A program made the translations under genes and the position numbers. The notes below the pieces were generated by a model. The model worked only from the letters and a program-made list of their open reading frames with translations. It was not told where the DNA came from and ran no database searches. A stretch of DNA of 64,000 bases from Halapricum desulfuricans (lineage in GTDB: Archaea; Halobacteriota; Halobacteria; Halobacteriales; Haloarculaceae): the NCBI RefSeq assembly GCF_017094525.1, contig NZ_CP064788.1:620001-684000 (forward strand), in the 5' to 3' direction. Positions 44,022 to 55,400 of the stretch are shown in pieces (position 1 is the first letter of the stretch; each line of letters starts with the position of its first letter).

Positions 44022-45029
44022 ATGGACGGTTTCCGACGGCGTGACTTCCTCGGCGCGACAGGGGCGGCCGCCGGACTCGCACTCGCTGGCTGTCTCGACC
44101 GTGTGCCGGTACTCGGGGCGGGAGCAGCGCCGTCCGTCGGGCCGGTGCCCGCGAGTGCGACGGCGTTCGTGACTGCCGACGTGGCCGCACTGCTGGATTC
44201 CGGGCCGCTGCGTGACCTGCTCGACGACGCCGTCCCTGCGACCGACATCGACGGACTGGCCGAACTCGTCGCCGACCGGACCGGGATCGACCCCCGCGAA
44301 ACGCGGCGAGCGATCGGATTCGCCACGCCGGCCGACGGCGTCGCCGGGACGGTCGTCGACGCCGACTGGTCGCGTTCCGAACTCGTCTCGGCGATCGAAT
44401 CACAGGCCAACGCGCCGACCGAGGCGACCGTCGAGGGCCGTCCGGGGTATGCCTTCGAGGGGGTCGGGCTGACCGTCAGCACGCTCGAAGACGGGCGACA
44501 CGTCGCCGGCATCGGCGGCGGTGTGCGTGCTATCGTCGCGACGGCGGCCGGATCGAATGGGGCCGTGAGGCCGGCGGTCCGGCGGGCGTACGGGCGCGTC
44601 CCGGCCGGCCCGGTCAGGTTCGCGATCGACGCTACCGCCACCGGCGAGCGGACGACCGACGCGATCACCCGGGACCTGCCGCGGTTCTCCCGCGACGTGA
44701 TCGACAGCATCCGGTTCGTCGCCGGGTCGCTGTCGACCGTCGACGGCCGCCCGCGGGTGGTACTGCACGTGACGGGCGACGACGGGACCGGCGCGCGACA
44801 GCTCAAGGAATACGCCGAAGCGATCCCGGTCCTCATCAGCCAGCGTGTCGACGACGAGACCATCGAGCGCGCACTTGGGGAGGCCGACATTACCCGCGAC
44901 GGGACGCGCGTGACGATCACCCTCGAGGGGAGCGAGACGATCCGACCACTGGTCAGGGCGGTCTTCGAGCGGGCGCTGTTCGCCGTCTTTTCGGTGACGG
45001 GGTTGTCCGTCGAAGACCTGCTCGCGTGA
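44022..45029 (+). CDS. Tat-exported lipoprotein of unknown function
   Basis: Predicted 335-residue exported protein with a twin-arginine signal (RRRDFLGATGAAAGLALAGC; lipobox Cys24). The mature part is alpha/beta with no known motif. Start at 44022, with a TATA-like ATACTTG about 26-32 bases upstream. It lies after ftsZ1 but has its own promoter. Confidence 0.75.
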   Translation: MDGFRRRDFLGATGAAAGLALAGCLDRVPVLGAGAAPSVGPVPASATAFVTADVAALLDSGPLRDLLDDAVPATDIDGLAELVADRTGIDPRETRRAIGFATPADGVAGTVVDADWSRSELVSAIESQANAPTEATVEGRPGYAFEGVGLTVSTLEDGRHVAGIGGGVRAIVATAAGSNGAVRPAVRRAYGRVPAGPVRFAIDATATGERTTDAITRDLPRFSRDVIDSIRFVAGSLSTVDGRPRVVLHVTGDDGTGARQLKEYAEAIPVLISQRVDDETIERALGEADITRDGTRVTITLEGSETIRPLVRAVFERALFAVFSVTGLSVEDLLA

Positions 45030-45054
45030 CTGCTGCGGTCGATCACGACTGGAA

Positions 45055-45064
45055 TTTATATAAG
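45055..45064 (+). promoter_or_regulatory. Strong TATA box for cheF
   Basis: TTTATATAAG lies 36-45 bases before the ATG at 45100, so a short leader of about 10-20 bases is likely, unlike the leaderless genes around it. Confidence 0.55.
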
Positions 45065-45099
45065 GGCTGGCAGACCTACGTTCGAGCAACGGCGAGTCA

Positions 45100-45966
45100 A
45101 TGAGCGGCGACGAACAGAAACTCCTCGAGACGACCGGCGACGTGTGCCACGTGGTACGGGACGGCGAGCCCGTCGCCCAGCCTGCGTGGAGTTCCTGTCG
45201 GCTGCTGTTGACCGACAGGCGACTCGTCGTCGCGCAGAACGGCTCGAAGCGGACGATCCCCCACGGGAAGGTGACGATCCCGCGCGACGACTCGGCCGTT
45301 CCCGACGACATCGACACGACCGGCGCAGTGACGCTTCGCGTCGGTTCGTCGGTCCTCGCCGTCACGGCGACCGACAGAGACGATTTCGTCGAGACCTACT
45401 GCCGGGCCAATCTCGGCGGGGCCGTCGTCCTCGCGAAACACCCGGCGGTCGTGGGCGGCGTCGTCCGGGACGAGGCGACGTGGTCGAAGGCGAAGTTCGC
45501 CCTCGAGGAAGACGTGTTCAGGCTTCGATTTCCCGACGGCGATCAGTTGACCGCCCGGATCGACGACGTTGGAACGGTCGAAGAACGAACCGGCACGGTC
45601 ATGGGATCTCAGCGCGATATCGTCGCCGTCGAACACACCGACGACCAGGACCGAAGCGTCGAGACCCACATTTCCGGAACCCCCAGACACGCCAGCGTGG
45701 CGGCGACGCTGTTCGAGCACGTCGTCGAACGCCGGGAAGACGATCACGAGCTCTCCGAAACAGAGAGTCAGGTCCTGATGGCGCTGTACTCTGGCGTCTC
45801 TCCCTTCGAGATGGCGGACTTCGTCGGCATCAGCGTCGACGAGGTCGAAGCGATCTATCAGCACCTGCTGGAGATCGGTGCCGTCGACGAGGTCCGCACC
45901 CGGACGGAAGTGACGCTGAACGCGCAGGGCCGGAACATGGCCAGCGAAGCCATGAGCGAACAATAA
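45100..45966 (+). CDS. cheF: CheF-family chemotaxis protein
   Basis: Predicted 288-residue protein of the archaeal CheF family, which links the CheY response regulator and CheC/CheD to the archaellum switch. Typical features are the early CRLLLTDRRLVV, the central IDDVGTVEERTG, and the winged-helix-like C-terminus (LMALYSGVSPFEMADFVGI). No other che or archaellum genes are in the window, so it is an isolated copy. Confidence 0.8.
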   Translation: MSGDEQKLLETTGDVCHVVRDGEPVAQPAWSSCRLLLTDRRLVVAQNGSKRTIPHGKVTIPRDDSAVPDDIDTTGAVTLRVGSSVLAVTATDRDDFVETYCRANLGGAVVLAKHPAVVGGVVRDEATWSKAKFALEEDVFRLRFPDGDQLTARIDDVGTVEERTGTVMGSQRDIVAVEHTDDQDRSVETHISGTPRHASVAATLFEHVVERREDDHELSETESQVLMALYSGVSPFEMADFVGISVDEVEAIYQHLLEIGAVDEVRTRTEVTLNAQGRNMASEAMSEQ

Positions 45967-46001
45967 CAGCAAACGATTTACCGCAGCCGTGCGAACTAAC
46001 A

Positions 46002-46031
46002 CCACGGACTGGGGTGGCGTGTAGTCCGTGG
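46002..46031. other. Hairpin between cheF and the next gene
   Basis: CCACGGACT (46002-46010) and AGTCCGTGG (46023-46031) are perfect 9-bp arms with a 12-base loop, ending 8 bases before the ATG at 46040. It could end the cheF transcript or fold in the leader of the next gene. Confidence 0.45.
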
Positions 46032-46039
46032 GGAACAGG

Positions 46040-46408
46040 ATGTCGACACAGCTTTCAGCACAGGCAGGTCGAGGGGCGAACCGACACCGATCGCTGACCG
46101 ACCGACTCGTGGCCGTCGAGCCACAGCTCTGGGCGGCGATGCTCGTGACACTGATTGCTGACGTCGCGTTGACCCATTACGGGTTGCAGGTCGGGCTGGC
46201 GGAGGGGAACCCGCTGATGCGGGCGGCGATCGAGACGGCCGGTATCGCCGCGCTCTTCGGAATCAAGTTGTCGATCGTTATCTTCGGCGTCGGCGTGCGG
46301 CTGACGCTCGGCGAGCGCGGCGTGGTCGTCCCGGTCGGGCTGGCCGTGCCGTGGCTGCTCGCGGCCGTGATCAACGCGGTGTTGCTCGGCATCGCGCTGC
46401 CACAGTAG
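46040..46408 (+). CDS. Small membrane protein (DUF5658-like)
   Basis: Predicted 122-residue membrane protein with about three hydrophobic segments. The stretch LIADVALTHYGLQVGLAEGNPLMR is typical of DUF5658 proteins, from memory. Start at 46040 after the hairpin. Function unknown. Confidence 0.65.
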   Translation: MSTQLSAQAGRGANRHRSLTDRLVAVEPQLWAAMLVTLIADVALTHYGLQVGLAEGNPLMRAAIETAGIAALFGIKLSIVIFGVGVRLTLGERGVVVPVGLAVPWLLAAVINAVLLGIALPQ

Positions 46409-46473
46409 TCGCCCCGACCGCTCAACCGCATTCGAGGACGGTTGGTCGCCGGACGTGGGAGCGTCTGACAAAC

Positions 46474-46480
46474 GATTAAG
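46474..46480 (+). promoter_or_regulatory. TATA-like box for the RHH regulator
   Basis: GATTAAG lies 29-35 bases before the ATG at 46509. Confidence 0.4.
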
Positions 46481-46508
46481 TACGAGGAAAAGACATATCC
46501 ACACAACC

Positions 46509-46931
46509 ATGGGCAACAAAAACAAGACCATCTCCTTCCGGGTCAGCCAGGAGAAGTTCGAGACGCTCCGTGACATCGCCGAGGAGCGTGATATCTCGCT
46601 GTCTGCCGTCTTCCGGGACTACGTCGACATGCTCGTCGCCCACGACGGCCAGGTGAAGGTCGTTCCGGAACACGAACTCAACGAGGAACAGAGCGACAGC
46701 CAGAGCTTCCCGCCGAAAATCGAAGTTCCCAAGAGTTTCGTCCGCGAGCACGAACGGCTCGAACTCGAGGCCGACCACCTCCGAGAGCAACTCGAGGAGT
46801 ACAAGCGCTACGCGACCGAACTCAGGCAGCGACTCGACGAGAACGACCAGGAAGACGTCGTCCTGCTTGACGAACTCGACGGCGACGAAGAGGACAAGCC
46901 CTACCGGATCGGCGACTTCGACGACCTCTAG
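46509..46931 (+). CDS. Ribbon-helix-helix regulator with C-terminal coiled coil
   Basis: Predicted 140-residue protein. Residues 1-45 form a CopG/MetJ-like RHH domain (KTISFRVSQEKFETLRDIAE with ISLSAVFRDYVDML). A coiled coil follows (RLELEADHLREQLEEYK). It should bind DNA as a dimer; the target is unknown. Its stop overlaps the stop of the convergent DUF5814-like gene by four bases. Confidence 0.75.
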   Translation: MGNKNKTISFRVSQEKFETLRDIAEERDISLSAVFRDYVDMLVAHDGQVKVVPEHELNEEQSDSQSFPPKIEVPKSFVREHERLELEADHLREQLEEYKRYATELRQRLDENDQEDVVLLDELDGDEEDKPYRIGDFDDL

Positions 46932-47380
46932 CGGAGTCGTTTCCGTGCCTGTCGCGCGCTCTCGGCCGCGTCGGAGTGCCCGTCGACGTCGGCCAGCGTC
47001 TCGATCGCCTCGAGCTGTCTGATCGAATCGTCCAGAAACGACCGAATATCGCCCGGATAGGCATAGACCATGTACTCGTCGCTCATCACGTCGACCATCG
47101 CCTGCGGGCCGAGCCCCGTCTCGCGCAGTTCCAGCAGGTAGGCGACGAACTTCCGTTCGGGATGGCCACAGTGCGGTGCGGCCTCACAATCGCAATCGAG
47201 GAAGTCCTCGGCGAAATCGAGGATCCGATCGCGGGTGGTGTCGTCGAGTTTCGCCAGGTTCTCCCCCCGAAAGAGGAGATCGAGCGTCGCCCCCGAGAAC
47301 GCCCCTTTCGGGAAGTTCGTCTCCATCTGGGTGGCGAGCTGGCGGTGGTTTTTGACGTAGATCTTGTCCGTGATGGCCAC
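46928..47380 (-). CDS. DUF5814-like conserved protein
   Basis: Predicted 150-residue protein starting at GTG 47380 (ITDKIYVKNHRQLATQMETN). It has a Cys/His patch CDCEAAPHCGHPERKF that may bind metal. From memory such sequences are called DUF5814, also found as the C-terminal part of haloarchaeal DEAD/DEAH helicases. The stand-alone form could act with a helicase in trans. The longer upstream frame is antisense to the DUF63 gene and is not used. Confidence 0.65.
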   Translation of the reverse strand: MAITDKIYVKNHRQLATQMETNFPKGAFSGATLDLLFRGENLAKLDDTTRDRILDFAEDFLDCDCEAAPHCGHPERKFVAYLLELRETGLGPQAMVDVMSDEYMVYAYPGDIRSFLDDSIRQLEAIETLADVDGHSDAAESARQARKRLR

Positions 47381-47413
47381 GCGTGTCCGTCGGTTGGTCG
47401 CCGGCGAGGATAA

Positions 47414-48640
<1,227 letters not shown>

Positions 48641-48712
48641 ATCCGACAGCAGTGCCGAAAACGTTCGTGACGATCGACGACGAGCCCAAACTGGCGGAAA
48701 ATACCGACTCGA

Positions 48713-49924
48713 CTACCGCTGGAGTCGTTCGACGACGAGTTCGTCCAGGTCCTCGCGGAGCTCGTCGACGGCGATCTCCTCCATGACGGGCACGAAGAAG
48801 CCTTCGACGAGCAGATCCGTGGCCCGTTTCTCGCCGATACCGCGGGAGGTCATGTAGAACAGGTCTTCCGCGTCGACCTGTCCGACCGTCGCGGAGTGGC
48901 TGGCCTCGGTGTCGTGGTTGTTGATGATGAGCTTGGGCGAGGCGTCGGCCTCGGACTCGTCGCTCAGCATCAGCGTGTTCTCGCGCTGGTAGGAGGAGGT
49001 GTCCCACGCCTCGGTGCCGACGTCCTGAACGCCCTCGTAGACGGAGCGGGCCTCGTCGTCGAGGACGCCGCGAGTGACCAGGTCGGCGACGGTGTGTTCG
49101 CCCTCGTGCCAGACCCGGCTGGCCAGGTCGAAGTGCTGGTCCTCGTGGCCGAAGAACGCGCCGACGATCTTCGACTCGCTGGAGTCGCCGATCAGGCGCG
49201 TCTCGACGCTGGTCTTGGTCAGTCGGGAGCCGATGTTACCTTCGATCCAGTTGACCGTGGCGTAGGTGTCGGCGTGGCCGCGCTTGACCGAGAAGTTGTA
49301 CGTCTCCTCGGAGAGGTTCTGGAGCGCGCCGTACTGGACGTGGGCGTTCTCCGCGGCGTCGACCTCGACGATCCCGGAGTAGTACTGCTTGTCCTCTAGA
49401 TCCGTCCCGGTCGTCTGCCGTTCGAGGATCGTCACCGACGACGACTCCTCGGCGACGACCAGCGTGTAGTTGAACAGCGACTGGCTGTGCATCCGGGTCC
49501 GGATCTTCACGTCCTCGGCATCGACGCCTTCCGGGACGTAGATGACCGTTCCGGCGCTGAAAAGCGCCGTCGAGAGCGCGGTGAGGTAGTCCCGCTGGGG
49601 GTCGACGACGCTGCCGAACCGATCCTCGATCAGGTCGCCGTGCTCGGACAGCGCCTCCGACCACGAAAGCACGTCGACGCCCTCGGCCTCGACGCGATCC
49701 TTCTCCTGGGAACGGTCGAGGGGATCGACGATCCGCTCGTACTCCAGCGCGTCGAGATTCGTCCAGTCACGGCCCGGCGTCCGGATGACGCTGGGCATCT
49801 CGAGGTCCTCGAGCGCCGCCAGAGCGTCCAGCCGCGTCTCCAGCAGCCACTCGGGCTCGTCCAGATCCTCGCTGATCGTCCGCACCTGTTCGTCCGTTAG
49901 ATTTGCGTGTACCTGCGTACTCAT
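48713..49924 (-). CDS. sufD: Fe-S cluster assembly protein SufD
   Basis: Predicted 403-residue scaffold subunit of the SUF system. The beta-helix core runs through IYVPEGVDAEDVKIR, VQYGALQNLSEETYNFS and SRVWHEGEHTVADLVTRGVLDDEA, with the late INNHDTEASHSATVGQVD that includes the conserved His. The last gene of a sufC-sufB-sufD cluster on this strand, 15 bp after sufB. Confidence 0.9.
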   Translation of the reverse strand: MSTQVHANLTDEQVRTISEDLDEPEWLLETRLDALAALEDLEMPSVIRTPGRDWTNLDALEYERIVDPLDRSQEKDRVEAEGVDVLSWSEALSEHGDLIEDRFGSVVDPQRDYLTALSTALFSAGTVIYVPEGVDAEDVKIRTRMHSQSLFNYTLVVAEESSSVTILERQTTGTDLEDKQYYSGIVEVDAAENAHVQYGALQNLSEETYNFSVKRGHADTYATVNWIEGNIGSRLTKTSVETRLIGDSSESKIVGAFFGHEDQHFDLASRVWHEGEHTVADLVTRGVLDDEARSVYEGVQDVGTEAWDTSSYQRENTLMLSDESEADASPKLIINNHDTEASHSATVGQVDAEDLFYMTSRGIGEKRATDLLVEGFFVPVMEEIAVDELREDLDELVVERLQR

Positions 49925-49939
49925 GATATCGACCGGGGA

Positions 49940-51364
49940 TTACCCGAGCGAACCCTCCATCTCCAGTTCGATGAGACGGTTCAGTTCGACCGCGTATTCG
50001 ATGGGCAGTTCCTCGGTGATCGGCTCGATGAAGCCGGCGACGATCATCTGCTTTGCGTCGTCGTCGTCGAGCCCCCGTGACTGGAGGTAGAAGACGTCCT
50101 CGTCGCCGATCTTGCCGACCGTCGCCTCGTGGGCGACGTCGACTTTGCTCTCCTGGATCTCCATGTACGGCATGGTGTCGCTCGTCGACTCGTTGTCGAA
50201 CATCAGCGCGTCACACTCGACGTTCGTCTTGGAGTTCTCTGCGCCGTCGGAGATGTGGACGAGCCCCCGGTAGTTGGTGCGGCCGCCGTCCTTGCTGATG
50301 GACTTGGACTCGATGGTCGAGGAGGTGTTGGGCGCGTTGTGATAGACTTTCGCGCCGGTGTCGATGTTCTGCCCATCGCCGGCGAAGGCGATGGTGATGT
50401 GGTTGTCCGTCGCGCCGGGACCCTTGAGAATCGTCGCCGGGTACAGCATCGTCGCCTTCGAACCCATCGACCCGGAGACCCACTCCATCGTGCCGTCGGC
50501 CTCGACGATGGCGCGCTTGGTGTTGAGGTTGTAGGTGTTTTTCGACCAGTTCTGGACCGTCGAGTACTGGACGTGGGCGTTCTCGCCGACGAACACCTCG
50601 ACGCCGCCGCTGTGGAGGTTGAACTCGGCGTACTGGGGGGCCGAACAGCCCTCGATGTAGTGGACCTCCGCGTTGTCCTCGGCGATGATGAGCGTGTGCT
50701 CGAACTGACCCATTCCCTCGGAGTTCATCCGGAAGTACGCCTGAATCGGCATCTCGACGGTCGTGTCCTCGGGGACGTAGACGAAGCTCCCGCCGGACCA
50801 GACCGCGCCGTGCAGCGCGGCGAACTTGTTGTCGCTCGGGGGCACGCACTTCGTCATGAAGTGCTCGCGGACGAGCTCGGGGTGCTCCCGGACGGCCTTG
50901 TCCATGTCCATGAAGATGACGCCTTTCTCCTCCCAGCGCTCCTGCATGTTCTGGTAGACGATCTCCGATTCGTACTGCGCGCCGACGCCCGAGAGGGCGT
51001 TCTTCTCGGCCTCGGGAATGCCCAGCTTGTCGAAGGTGTCCTTGATCTCATCGGGGAGGTCCTCCCAGGATTCGGCCCCGCCGCGAGTCTCGATGTCGGG
51101 CCGGATGTACGGGACGATCTCCGCGACATCTACTTCCGAGAGGTCCGGCTGGCCGGGCCAGTCGGTCGGCATCGGCATCTGCTGGAACTGTTCGAGGGCT
51201 CGAAGACGGCGTTCGAGCATCCACTCGGGTTCGTCTTTGTCCTCCGAGATGACCCGGACGGTCTCCTCGGTGAGGCCCTTTTCGGTCTCGAAAGCGGATT
51301 TCTCCTCTTTCTTGAACTCGAAGCGAGCCTCGGTGTCGGTGTCTTTGAGGTCTTCTGAACTCAT
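49940..51364 (-). CDS. sufB: Fe-S cluster assembly protein SufB
   Basis: Predicted 474-residue subunit that with SufC and SufD builds and transfers Fe-S clusters. Characteristic stretches are EPEWMLERRLRALEQF, FVYVPEDTTVEMPIQAYFRM, HYIEGCSAPQYAEFNLHSGG (conserved Cys) and HEATVGKIGDEDVFYLQSRG. A short promoter-like gap of 50 bases separates it from sufC. Confidence 0.95.
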   Translation of the reverse strand: MSSEDLKDTDTEARFEFKKEEKSAFETEKGLTEETVRVISEDKDEPEWMLERRLRALEQFQQMPMPTDWPGQPDLSEVDVAEIVPYIRPDIETRGGAESWEDLPDEIKDTFDKLGIPEAEKNALSGVGAQYESEIVYQNMQERWEEKGVIFMDMDKAVREHPELVREHFMTKCVPPSDNKFAALHGAVWSGGSFVYVPEDTTVEMPIQAYFRMNSEGMGQFEHTLIIAEDNAEVHYIEGCSAPQYAEFNLHSGGVEVFVGENAHVQYSTVQNWSKNTYNLNTKRAIVEADGTMEWVSGSMGSKATMLYPATILKGPGATDNHITIAFAGDGQNIDTGAKVYHNAPNTSSTIESKSISKDGGRTNYRGLVHISDGAENSKTNVECDALMFDNESTSDTMPYMEIQESKVDVAHEATVGKIGDEDVFYLQSRGLDDDDAKQMIVAGFIEPITEELPIEYAVELNRLIELEMEGSLG

Positions 51365-51414
51365 GTATGTTAGTTTGTTTCCTTACGGTAAGTTGTTTCT
51401 CTAGCCTGTTGTAG

Positions 51415-52329
51415 TTACGCAGCGCTGTAGACTTCCTCGCGGACCCAGTCGTAGCCCTTGTCTTCGAGCTTCTCGGCCAGTTCGGGACCGCCGCTCATCG
51501 CGATCTCGCCGTCGAGCATCACGTGGACGTGGTCGGGTTCGACGTAATCGAGGATGCGCTGGTAGTGGGTGATCTGCAGAATGCCGGCCCCCTGCTCGTC
51601 GCGGAGGGCGTTGATGCCTTTCGAGACGTCCTGCAGGCGGTCGATGTCGAGCCCGGAGTCGATCTCGTCGAGCACCGCGATCGACGGCTCCAGCACCGCG
51701 GCCTGCAGCACCTCGTTTTGCTTTTTCTCCCCGCCGGAGAAGCCGGCGTTGAGATAGCGGTTGGCGAACTTCTCGTCCATGTCCAGCTGCTCCATCTTCT
51801 CCTGGAGGATCTGCTGGAACGCCGCGACACTGACTTCGCCGTCGTCGGCCGGGCCTTCCATCGGCGAGGTCTCGTAGCCGGCGTCCTCTTCCTCGTCCTC
51901 ACTCGCTTCTTCGTCTTCTTCGAACAGTTCCTCGCGCTCTTCGAGCTTGGCGTTGAGCGCCGTCCGAAGGAAGTTGACCATCGTGACGCCTTCGATCTCC
52001 GCGGGGTACTGGAAGCCGAGGAAGACGCCGAGCGCGGCGCGCTCGTTGGGCTCCAGATCGAGCAGCTCCCAGGTCCGCATGTCCTCGGGGATCTCGAAGT
52101 CCTCGCCGAACTCGTCGTCCTCGAGGTGGATCAGCACTTCGCCCTCGGTCACCTCGTAGGCGGGGTGGCCGGCGATGATCTTCGCCGTCGTGGACTTCCC
52201 GCTGCCGTTCGGTCCCATCAGTGCGTGGATATCGCCCGATTCGACTTCGAGATCGACCCCTTCCAGGATCGTCTCGCCGCCGTCTTCCGCGACTTCTGCG
52301 TGGAGGTTCGAAATCTCGAGTACTGCCAT
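51415..52329 (-). CDS. sufC: Fe-S cluster assembly ATPase SufC
   Basis: Predicted 304-residue ABC-type ATPase. Walker A is MGPNGSGKSTT, the Q-loop is in LGFQYP, the signature is NAGFSGGEKKQNE, and Walker B is IAVLDEIDSGLD. A very acidic insertion of ~30 residues (EEDEEASEDEEEDAGYE) lies in the helical domain, a halophile feature. First gene of the sufC-sufB-sufD cluster. Confidence 0.95.
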   Translation of the reverse strand: MAVLEISNLHAEVAEDGGETILEGVDLEVESGDIHALMGPNGSGKSTTAKIIAGHPAYEVTEGEVLIHLEDDEFGEDFEIPEDMRTWELLDLEPNERAALGVFLGFQYPAEIEGVTMVNFLRTALNAKLEEREELFEEDEEASEDEEEDAGYETSPMEGPADDGEVSVAAFQQILQEKMEQLDMDEKFANRYLNAGFSGGEKKQNEVLQAAVLEPSIAVLDEIDSGLDIDRLQDVSKGINALRDEQGAGILQITHYQRILDYVEPDHVHVMLDGEIAMSGGPELAEKLEDKGYDWVREEVYSAA

Positions 52330-52455
52330 GGTCTAGGTCAACCGAAAATGAGGTCGTCGGCCCCATAACCCTTTCGCATTCTTGGGGAATCAGTTTCCGT
52401 AACCGAAAAATTTGTTTTGCGTCTCGCAATCCAGTGGGACGGCCGCACCGCAGGA

Positions 52456-55400
52456 TCACATGAACTGTCCGAGTCCGGTCTGTTCCTGGCCGCTCTTGAC
52501 TTCCTCCCAGGAGATTCCCAACGCCTCGATCACGCGAGAGATCGGGCCCTTGAGCGTCTTGTCGAGCATCTTCTCCCAGTCGATCTGGAACTCGTCGGGC
52601 AGTTGCTCGGCGTACTCGAAACAGATCACGTCCGGATCGCGTTTGAATTCGCCGTACAGCGGGTCCTCAGCTGGATCGAGGCCCATCTCCGATTCGACGC
52701 GCTCGAAGAAGTCCGGGTGGACCTTCTCGAGGTACAGTCGCTTTGGCTTGCTCCCGCGCTGGAAGTTCGTCCCCAGCAGGAGATTGGCGTACTTCGCGCC
52801 GCGGACCTGTGCGGTGTCGGTGTCGTAGTTGTCCAGGCGCTTGCCGATCCCGCCGGGAATCGCGACTTCTTCGGGGTCGACGTTACCGGACAGGAAGTCC
52901 TCGATGACGCCGTTGAGATAATCGGCCACCCCGTCGATGTCGCCCTCCTTGACGATCATCTCGATGACCTCGAGCTGTACCTCTTTGGTGATCGCCGCGA
53001 TGTCCGAGCGCTGGTACTCGAAGCCGGTGATGTCGACGTCGTCGACTTCCTTGCCTTCCTTCCAGACGATGTGGCCGGCGTAGCGTTTCTTCTTGCCGGC
53101 CTGGAAAAAGCGCCGGTAGAGCTTCTCGAACTCGATCTGGAACCGGTGCTCCTCGGCGTTCAACTGCTCGCGGGCGAACTCGTCGTAAGACGCGTTGATC
53201 GCCTCCTCGATGTCGAAACTCCGCTCGATCGCGTCTTCGACTGACGTGTCGCTGCCCAAACTTATCATAACGCTGTCAGTATCACCATAAGCAACTTGGT
53301 ATGACAGATCTTCGACAGCATCTTCAGTGTGGTCGATGACTGACCGGCCGGTGGCCGTCACGGCGGCGGCGTTGTCCTTGTCGTACAGACGGAAGCGGTC
53401 CCACCCCGAAACGCCGTACAGTGACTGCCCGACCCACTGGAATTTGCCGTTTCGACCTGCGAGGACGGTATGATTATCCTCGACAGTGACACTGTACACA
53501 CCGCTTTCTGCCTCGCTACGCGTGCCGCTTCGGTGCATCCGGAGCGTGTTCTTCGAATCTTCGGCCACGTGGATGCGATAGACGCCGCTGTCTTCGCTGT
53601 AACTCGCAGTGAGGCCGAGGTGGGCACACAACCGGAGTACGTCGTCCCGCAATTGCCTACTCGCTGTGCTGTATCGCCAGGAATTGACCTGCCAGTCACT
53701 GTCGCCAGCGACAAGCGTCTCGAGGAAGCGCCGCTTCTGGTCGCGACTCGCCTCGAACACGAACTCCGGGATCCGCTTGCTGTAACTGTCTTCGCCAGCG
53801 ATGTCCTCTAGGAGATCGCCGAGGAGCCGTGACGTGAACTGATACCCGTTCTCGCCAGCGTAGTAGTCAAAGCCCATCCGATCGAGTAGTTCCCCGATCG
53901 CCGCGTGAGTGTCTCTGTCGTCTCCCCCGTCAGCGATCGCCCGTGCGTCCTGTGCAATCGAGACCGTCGTTGCGGAGCCACGGAATTTATCGCCGTCTTC
54001 GGACGTGTAGACTGACCCTTCAGTAATATACCACGCAAGCAGTTCGAGGAAGTCATCACCGCCGTACTGACGCGGAATCCACTTGCGGTTGGCCGCCGTG
54101 TGGACGTAGAACGTCGAACACGCATCCGCAAGGTACGCACGGTGTTCTTCGAACTCATCGGCGTCGAAGACGTATCCGGTTGTCTCCTCATCGGCCTTTT
54201 GGACCTTGTCCGGATAGTAGCCAATCTCGGCGGCCAGCGTGTGCCCGTGCACGTCGTTGTCCGCCCAGACCTCGTACTCGCCGTCGTAGAGCTCCGTGAG
54301 ATCGACGGTCTCGATCCGCTCGCCTGCTGGTCCCGTCCAGTCGTGGGGTAACTGGTAGTTCGTCGCCCGATCGAGCTCTCCGGCTTCGACGAAGCGGTAG
54401 TCGTCTTCGTCCCACGAGATCCCGTTCGTCTCTGCCTTCCGGACGAGCATCCGGTGGTTCGGCGTGACGTTGAAATCCATCTTGTCGGTTTCGATGTCGA
54501 CCAGTTCACCGTCGTAATCGGGGTATGCCCACGTCTCGGTGACGGGCTTGACCTCCATCCGTAGCGTGTCCGGATCGATCGAGTACACGTCGTCGCCCAC
54601 GTCAAGCTCCCGGATGTTCCGAACGCCGTCTGGGGTCACCACCTCTGTGTCCGGCGTGAAGCAGTTCATAACCACTTTTACACTTCCTTGTTGACGGTCG
54701 TACTGTTCGTACTCTGGAGTGCCTGGCTCGTGGCTATTCCGGAGTTCCTTCTTTTCTTCGCGTTCTGATAGGAGTTCGGTGACCATCTCGCGAACGATCC
54801 CGTCGGGCTCCTTTCGGAAGTGCTGGCCGTTGGGCGCGACGAACGTATCACCGTCGTAGGAGTCGGGATCGACTTTCGTCTCCGGCGATGCGTTAATCGT
54901 TACCATGCACATCGGGTAGAGGCTCTTCAGGTCCAGCACCGAGACCATCTCCCTGACCCCGGTGATCGGGTCGAAGACCGCGCCGCCCTCGAACTCCTCG
55001 CCGGACTCGACGGTTCCCTTCGAGGGCAGGGCGAACCGACCGTGTGCCTTGTGGAGGACGTACATGTCGACGGCGTCGCCGGGGGTGGGGGCGTCTTCGA
55101 GTCGGCACCCGACGAACGAGGCGATCTCCTCGAAGAAGGCGATGATGTCCTGCTTGCGGTCCAGCTCGACACAGAGTTCGACGTCCCGGAGGTTGTACTC
55201 CAGCAGCCGCTCGGGGTCGTCTTCCCAGAGGTCGCCGATGTCGCCGGTGTAGGTCTCCTTGCCGGCATCGAGTTCCTCCTGGCCGACGTCTTCCAGTCGA
55301 TAGGACTCCAGTTCGGTGAACTGCGTGCGCTTGTACGCCCGCAGGAGATCGAAGACCACCCGGCCCTTGATGTCCGGCCCCTGCCAGTCGCTCTGCCAGA

